From Aphis gossypii (lineage: Eukaryota; Arthropoda; Insecta; Hemiptera; Aphididae), in contig NC_065532.1 in assembly GCF_020184175.1 (NCBI RefSeq), positions 5,022,001 to 5,086,000 of the forward strand: 64,000 nucleotides of DNA, in the 5' to 3' direction. The stretch's first letter is position 1; each line of letters begins with the position of its first letter. Positions 62,301 through 64,000 of this stretch are shown in pieces. Made by a program: the position numbers and the translations under genes. Under the pieces are notes generated by a model. It searched no databases and was not told where the DNA came from. It was given only the letters and a program-made list of their open reading frames with translations.

Positions 62301-62615
62301 GTACAGGGAATACCACAGGGAAAAATTATATAAAAATAATCATACAAGATTGTGAAAGCAATAAAAAGATATTTAATGAGATAAAACTGATAAACATGAT
62401 AGTTGTGCTAAATTGCTTATCATCATCATTATTATTATTTACCTTGCAGCCATTTCTTTGGTAGGAAATCTAATTGTTGTTGAACAATTATTTATTACAC
62501 CAACACGTCCACCACAATTTTCAGATAATCTCTTTAAACGATTTCTAATTTTTGCTGGATCAATACCAACTGGTAGATTAGATACAATAACTTCAACTGG
62601 TGTGTTCCCACATTG
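50012..62615 (-). CDS. Marf1: Meiosis regulator and mRNA stability factor 1 (MARF1/limkain-b1), 5' end outside window
   Basis: Twenty exons join in frame on the minus strand, from 62615 down to the stop at 50012, encoding 1,262 residues. Order: RRM1 (about 7-85), a long Pro/Gln/Asn-rich linker (about 90-335), RRM2 (about 341-425, with LHVTNL as RNP2 and GNFAAAVRV as RNP1), then eight LOTUS/OST-HTH domains from about 430 to 1110, and a disordered tail. The LOTUS signatures [20 protein letters not shown] and the block [20 protein letters not shown] are hallmarks of MARF1. Family members bind RNA and repress or decay target mRNAs in the germ line. Vertebrate orthologues add an N-terminal NYN nuclease domain; that part, if present, lies beyond 64,000. 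The first exon here enters in phase 0. Domain count and order match the vertebrate protein as I recall it. Confidence 0.93.
50806..51595 (+). mobile_element. 5'-truncated Jockey-like non-LTR retrotransposon remnant
   Basis: In the plus frame [20 protein letters not shown] and [12 protein letters not shown] match the reverse transcriptase core; YADD is the catalytic box. The frame then breaks at TAG (about 50938) and shifts, but a later stretch recalls the Jockey C-terminus (WTYGI, SIQSFQN, VITGATG). It ends with AATAAA and an A-rich tail near 51570-51595. It is dead on arrival: 5'-truncated with several stops. It lies antisense to Marf1. Confidence 0.75.
51598..52870. repeat. Tandem array, about 545-565-bp unit, two full copies and a partial third
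   Basis: The words TACAAAATCAGAATTTGG, AATAAGCATAT, ATCTACCATGT and TTTTTATCATAT recur in the same order from about 51598, 52144 and 52707; the third copy ends near 52865. Each full unit also holds CCGAACACTGGTTGACAG with GACTGACTAT. Unit length differs through small indels. No coding potential. Confidence 0.75.
53335..53483 (-). CDS. Marf1: Marf1 exon 19: C-terminal tail
   Basis: 149 nt, phase 1 in and 0 out (AAT AAG|GTAACA). It is disordered, Asn/Ser-rich sequence beginning [20 protein letters not shown]. Confidence 0.85.
53588..53858 (-). CDS. Marf1: Marf1 exon 18: LOTUS domain 8
   Basis: 271 nt, phase 0 in and 1 out. It encodes [40 protein letters not shown] and the final wing [11 protein letters not shown]. 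Confidence 0.92.
53924..54130 (-). CDS. Marf1: Marf1 exon 17: LOTUS domain 7
   Basis: 207 nt, phase 0 to 0. It starts with the wing [15 protein letters not shown] and continues [20 protein letters not shown] through [15 protein letters not shown]. Confidence 0.91.
54131..55419 (-). other. Marf1: Marf1 intron
   Basis: AT-rich. The minus ORF at 55069-55281 shows no resemblance to LOTUS sequence and is not needed for the reading frame. Nothing else recognised. Confidence 0.6.
55420..55638 (-). CDS. Marf1: Marf1 exon 16: LOTUS domain 6
   Basis: 219 nt, phase 0 to 0. It encodes [20 protein letters not shown] then [20 protein letters not shown] and the wing-helix [15 protein letters not shown]. 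Confidence 0.91.
55639..56651 (-). other. Marf1: Marf1 intron carrying a hAT MITE
   Basis: AT-rich intron interrupted by the GC-richer element at 55921-56092. No exon detected in the rest. Confidence 0.65.
55921..56092. mobile_element. hAT-type MITE with intact 8-bp target duplication
   Basis: The left end CATAGGTGTGCGCAGG and the reverse-complemented right end CATAGGCGTGCGCAGG match at 15 of 16 positions. ATGCAAAC flanks both sides exactly (55913-55920 and 56093-56100). The 172-bp body contains a second internal palindrome-like pair (GCAGGGTATGCAG with TGCATACCCTG). Eight-base duplications mark the hAT superfamily. Small ORFs on both strands here are read-through of the element. Confidence 0.88.
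56652..56807 (-). CDS. Marf1: Marf1 exon 15: LOTUS domain 5
   Basis: 156 nt, phase 0 to 0, between CTAG and AAG|GTATTT. It has no ATG and is easily missed. It encodes [20 protein letters not shown] and [20 protein letters not shown], near-identical in pattern to exon 13. The preceding KAFAKE joins it as in vertebrate MARF1. Confidence 0.9.
56917..57240 (-). CDS. Marf1: Marf1 exon 14: LOTUS domain 4
   Basis: 324 nt, phase 0 to 0. The wing of LOTUS 3 ([12 protein letters not shown]) is followed by all of LOTUS 4 ([20 protein letters not shown] onward) and the highly conserved [20 protein letters not shown]. Confidence 0.93.
57241..58248 (-). other. Marf1: Marf1 intron
   Basis: AT-rich, with no exon or element recognised. 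Confidence 0.6.
58249..58472 (-). CDS. Marf1: Marf1 exon 13: LOTUS domain 3
   Basis: 224 nt, phase 1 in and 0 out. It encodes [20 protein letters not shown] and the signature [20 protein letters not shown], ending NIVQ|GTAATT. It is closely similar to exon 15. Confidence 0.93.
58565..58776 (-). CDS. Marf1: Marf1 exon 12: end of LOTUS domain 2
   Basis: 212 nt, phase 2 in and 1 out. It encodes [20 protein letters not shown] then [14 protein letters not shown], characteristic of this MARF1 LOTUS, followed by a Ser/Thr-rich linker. Confidence 0.9.
58869..59050 (-). CDS. Marf1: Marf1 exon 11: start of LOTUS domain 2
   Basis: 182 nt, phase 0 in and 2 out. A Cys/His-containing linker ([11 protein letters not shown]) leads to [20 protein letters not shown], the first helices of LOTUS 2. 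Confidence 0.9.
59169..59418 (-). CDS. Marf1: Marf1 exon 10: LOTUS domain 1
   Basis: 250 nt, phase 2 in and 0 out. It encodes [20 protein letters not shown] through [20 protein letters not shown], a winged-helix LOTUS fold, then a Ser-rich tail ([12 protein letters not shown]). Confidence 0.92.
59507..59685 (-). CDS. Marf1: Marf1 exon 9: second half of RRM2
   Basis: 179 nt, phase 0 in and 2 out. It encodes [20 protein letters not shown] (RNP1 region) and the second helix [16 protein letters not shown]. Confidence 0.92.
59755..59931 (-). CDS. Marf1: Marf1 exon 8: first half of RRM2
   Basis: 177 nt, phase 0 to 0. After [12 protein letters not shown] it reaches [20 protein letters not shown], the RNP2 strand and first helix of RRM2. 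It ends ATG|GTATGC. Confidence 0.9.
60018..60164 (-). CDS. Marf1: Marf1 exon 7: Pro-rich linker
   Basis: 147 nt, phase 0 to 0. It is Pro-rich ([21 protein letters not shown]) and ends ENTNPD with GAT|GTGAGA. Confidence 0.85.
60258..60370 (-). CDS. Marf1: Marf1 exon 6: linker
   Basis: 113 nt, phase 1 in and 0 out (CAA|GTAAGA). It encodes [20 protein letters not shown] to GTSQMDTQ. Confidence 0.83.
60448..60553 (-). CDS. Marf1: Marf1 exon 5: linker
   Basis: 106 nt, phase 0 in and 1 out. It encodes [20 protein letters not shown] and continues to TPQIP. Both splice sites fit, but there is no domain evidence, so support is from phase continuity. Confidence 0.8.
60554..61424 (-). other. Marf1: Marf1 intron
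   Basis: AT-rich. ORFs on either strand (60674-61042) are short and without resemblance. Nothing else recognised. Confidence 0.6.
61425..61569 (-). CDS. Marf1: Marf1 exon 4: linker
   Basis: 145 nt, phase 2 in and 0 out. It encodes a Gly/Asn/Gln-rich linker ([15 protein letters not shown] to WLNGPQIPV) with the donor GTA|GTAAGT. Confidence 0.86.
61653..61797 (-). CDS. Marf1: Marf1 exon 3: linker
   Basis: 145 nt, phase 1 in and 2 out. It encodes linker sequence [20 protein letters not shown] through [17 protein letters not shown], with no known domain. Confidence 0.86.
61864..61964 (-). CDS. Marf1: Marf1 exon 2: end of RRM1
   Basis: 101 nt, phase 2 in and 1 out. It encodes [20 protein letters not shown], the last helix and strand of RRM1, then an acidic Ser-rich linker. 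Confidence 0.88.
61965..62442 (-). other. Marf1: Marf1 intron within RRM1
   Basis: Separates the two halves of RRM1. AT-rich, nothing recognised. Confidence 0.6.
62443..62615 (-). CDS. Marf1: Marf1 exon 1 in window: RRM1
   Basis: 173 nt, phase 0 in and 2 out. It encodes [20 protein letters not shown] onward to PTKEMAAR: the first beta strand, helix and second strand of an RRM, with VEVIVSNL as RNP2. There is a true acceptor upstream, so it is internal. Confidence 0.9.
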
Positions 62616-64000
62616 CTAATAAAATAAATACTAAATAAAAGCTTTTTTTCCTGTATATACTTATTAATGTTAAAATAATGTAAATTCCAAGGATTATGAT
62701 CTAAAAATAAGGAGAAATATACTAGAGTATAATAATTTTAAAATACATTATACATCAGTTATTGAAATTAAAAAAATTAAAATAAAATTAAAGATCATTA
62801 CTACCAAACTAATATTTTTAATTTCTAGTTAAAAAAATTAATTTAAAAATAAATCAAATTAAATATATGTGATGTTATAATTAATAAATGTTAAAAAATT
62901 AAGAGTATTATAAATCGTCATTATCAAAAATAATTTTTTACATTAGGTAAGTTAAATTATAATTAATTAGCAATTACAAATAGGAAAAGAATCACTAGAG
63001 AACTTAATAAATAAAACCAATTAATTTGTATACAGAAGACATTATGTGGTCTATTATCATTGCTTTTATGATGTATTTTGCATAATATAGAAGTCTAGTT
63101 TTAACATAATTTAATAAGACAAGTCAGTCATTTTAGCATATTTAAGCTAAACAAGTGTACATGTCTAAGGTAACACAGGTGTATCAAGACTAATATTTAT
63201 CATACTACATTAAAATTGAAACAGATTATAATAATCTTAAAATCTAGGTTTTTTAAAATAAGGCTAAAGATTATGCTGAGTATATCAGTATACAGAAATT
63301 TGATGCCCAAGTGTTAATGTTTTTTTCACCCCCACCTCCTCACATTAAAAAAAAATGATTTGACTTTTTCCACATAACGAGCACTTCGGTACTTTTCAGC
63401 GATCATTCGTTATTGTATATATGCTAATAGTAAATTTTTAAGTTTGTTAACTAATTTTTTTAAGAATATTATGAAATTTTAAAACGGTACACATTTTAAG
63501 TATACAACTTTTAATGGTGATAAAATGCAATTTTCGGGATTAAAATTAATATTAACAAAGTACTTATTTAAGAAAAAAGAATTACTCTTACAATACTCTT
63601 ATTGGTTATACTGATCATAAAAAGACCAACAATAAACTTTATAACTTAATTAACATTTAGAATACTATTTTTTCAGTTTTTTATTTATTTGACTTAAAAT
63701 TTATCAGTAGAGCAAATAAAATTATGGGAATAATATTGAAATTACATATGAATTTAGAGAAGATATTTATATTTTTGAATTTGTTGTTCGGTCAAAAAAC
63801 TAGGTAGTTAATACTAAAATCTGATTCTGTATAAAAATTATATTGTGTATATTTAGGGTTTTTTTTAAAAATATTTTAGGATTTTGTAGATTTATAAGAC
63901 TTATTTTAGTTTCTCTTTATAATATATACTACTAAAGTGCTCTTTTTATAACTCAACTAATCACAAAATATTAAACATTAATTTAACTGATTCAATACAC
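62616..64000 (-). other. Marf1: Marf1 upstream intron (runs out of window)
   Basis: The acceptor at 62616-62617 and the absence of a start in the RRM1 exon show that this is intron. No NYN-domain exon or other coding sequence could be found before the window ends. Confidence 0.6.

Overview
The window looks like nuclear DNA of a hemipteran insect, most likely an aphid (Aphididae). It is very AT-rich, has many short introns with GT/AG borders, has recurrent 'taggtacctat'-type words, and carries small inverted-repeat elements of the kind common in aphid genomes. The species call is an inference. No bacterial, viral, CRISPR, rRNA or tRNA feature was recognised.

Layout. (1) About 1-34,409, plus strand: the 3' part of a klarsicht-like gene (klar), a KASH-domain linker of nucleus to cytoskeleton. 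Fourteen coding exons can be placed with fully consistent phases (5,152-34,409; 991 residues inside the window). The last exon, 11 kb beyond the rest, encodes the transmembrane KASH segment ending in PPPT. Two further candidate first exons (10,584-10,635 and 19,752-20,151) end in the same phase as exon 9 and can splice to the common exon at 20,902, so three N-termini appear to feed one C-terminal half. (2) 21,466-22,596, minus strand: a complete four-exon secreted serine protease homolog nested in a klar intron. Two of its three catalytic residues are replaced. (3) About 34.4-50.0 kb: the klar 3' region, then intergenic DNA holding a roughly 7 kb nest of inverted repeats (40.69-47.65 kb), with a promoter-like, CCAAT-box-containing island at 42.5-42.8 kb inside it. 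(4) 50,012-62,615 and beyond, minus strand: a Marf1/limkain-b1 orthologue (20 coding exons in the window, 1,262 residues) with two RRMs and eight LOTUS (OST-HTH) domains. Its 5' end, where vertebrate orthologues carry a NYN nuclease domain, lies beyond 64,000. klar and Marf1 are convergent.

Mobile DNA: a hAT-type MITE with a perfect 8-bp target duplication (55,921-56,092), a second with a degraded duplication (11,142-11,312), a possible third (9,368-9,643), two other short inverted-repeat elements (15,183-15,324; 33,371-33,526), a 5'-truncated Jockey-like retrotransposon remnant (50,806-51,595), and a three-copy tandem array (51,598-52,870). The last two lie in the final Marf1 intron.

klar and Marf1 are not functionally linked as far as can be seen; they are chromosomal neighbours. 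The points of most interest are the catalytically dead nested protease homolog, the alternative-start architecture of klar, and the inverted-repeat nest around an isolated promoter-like island.
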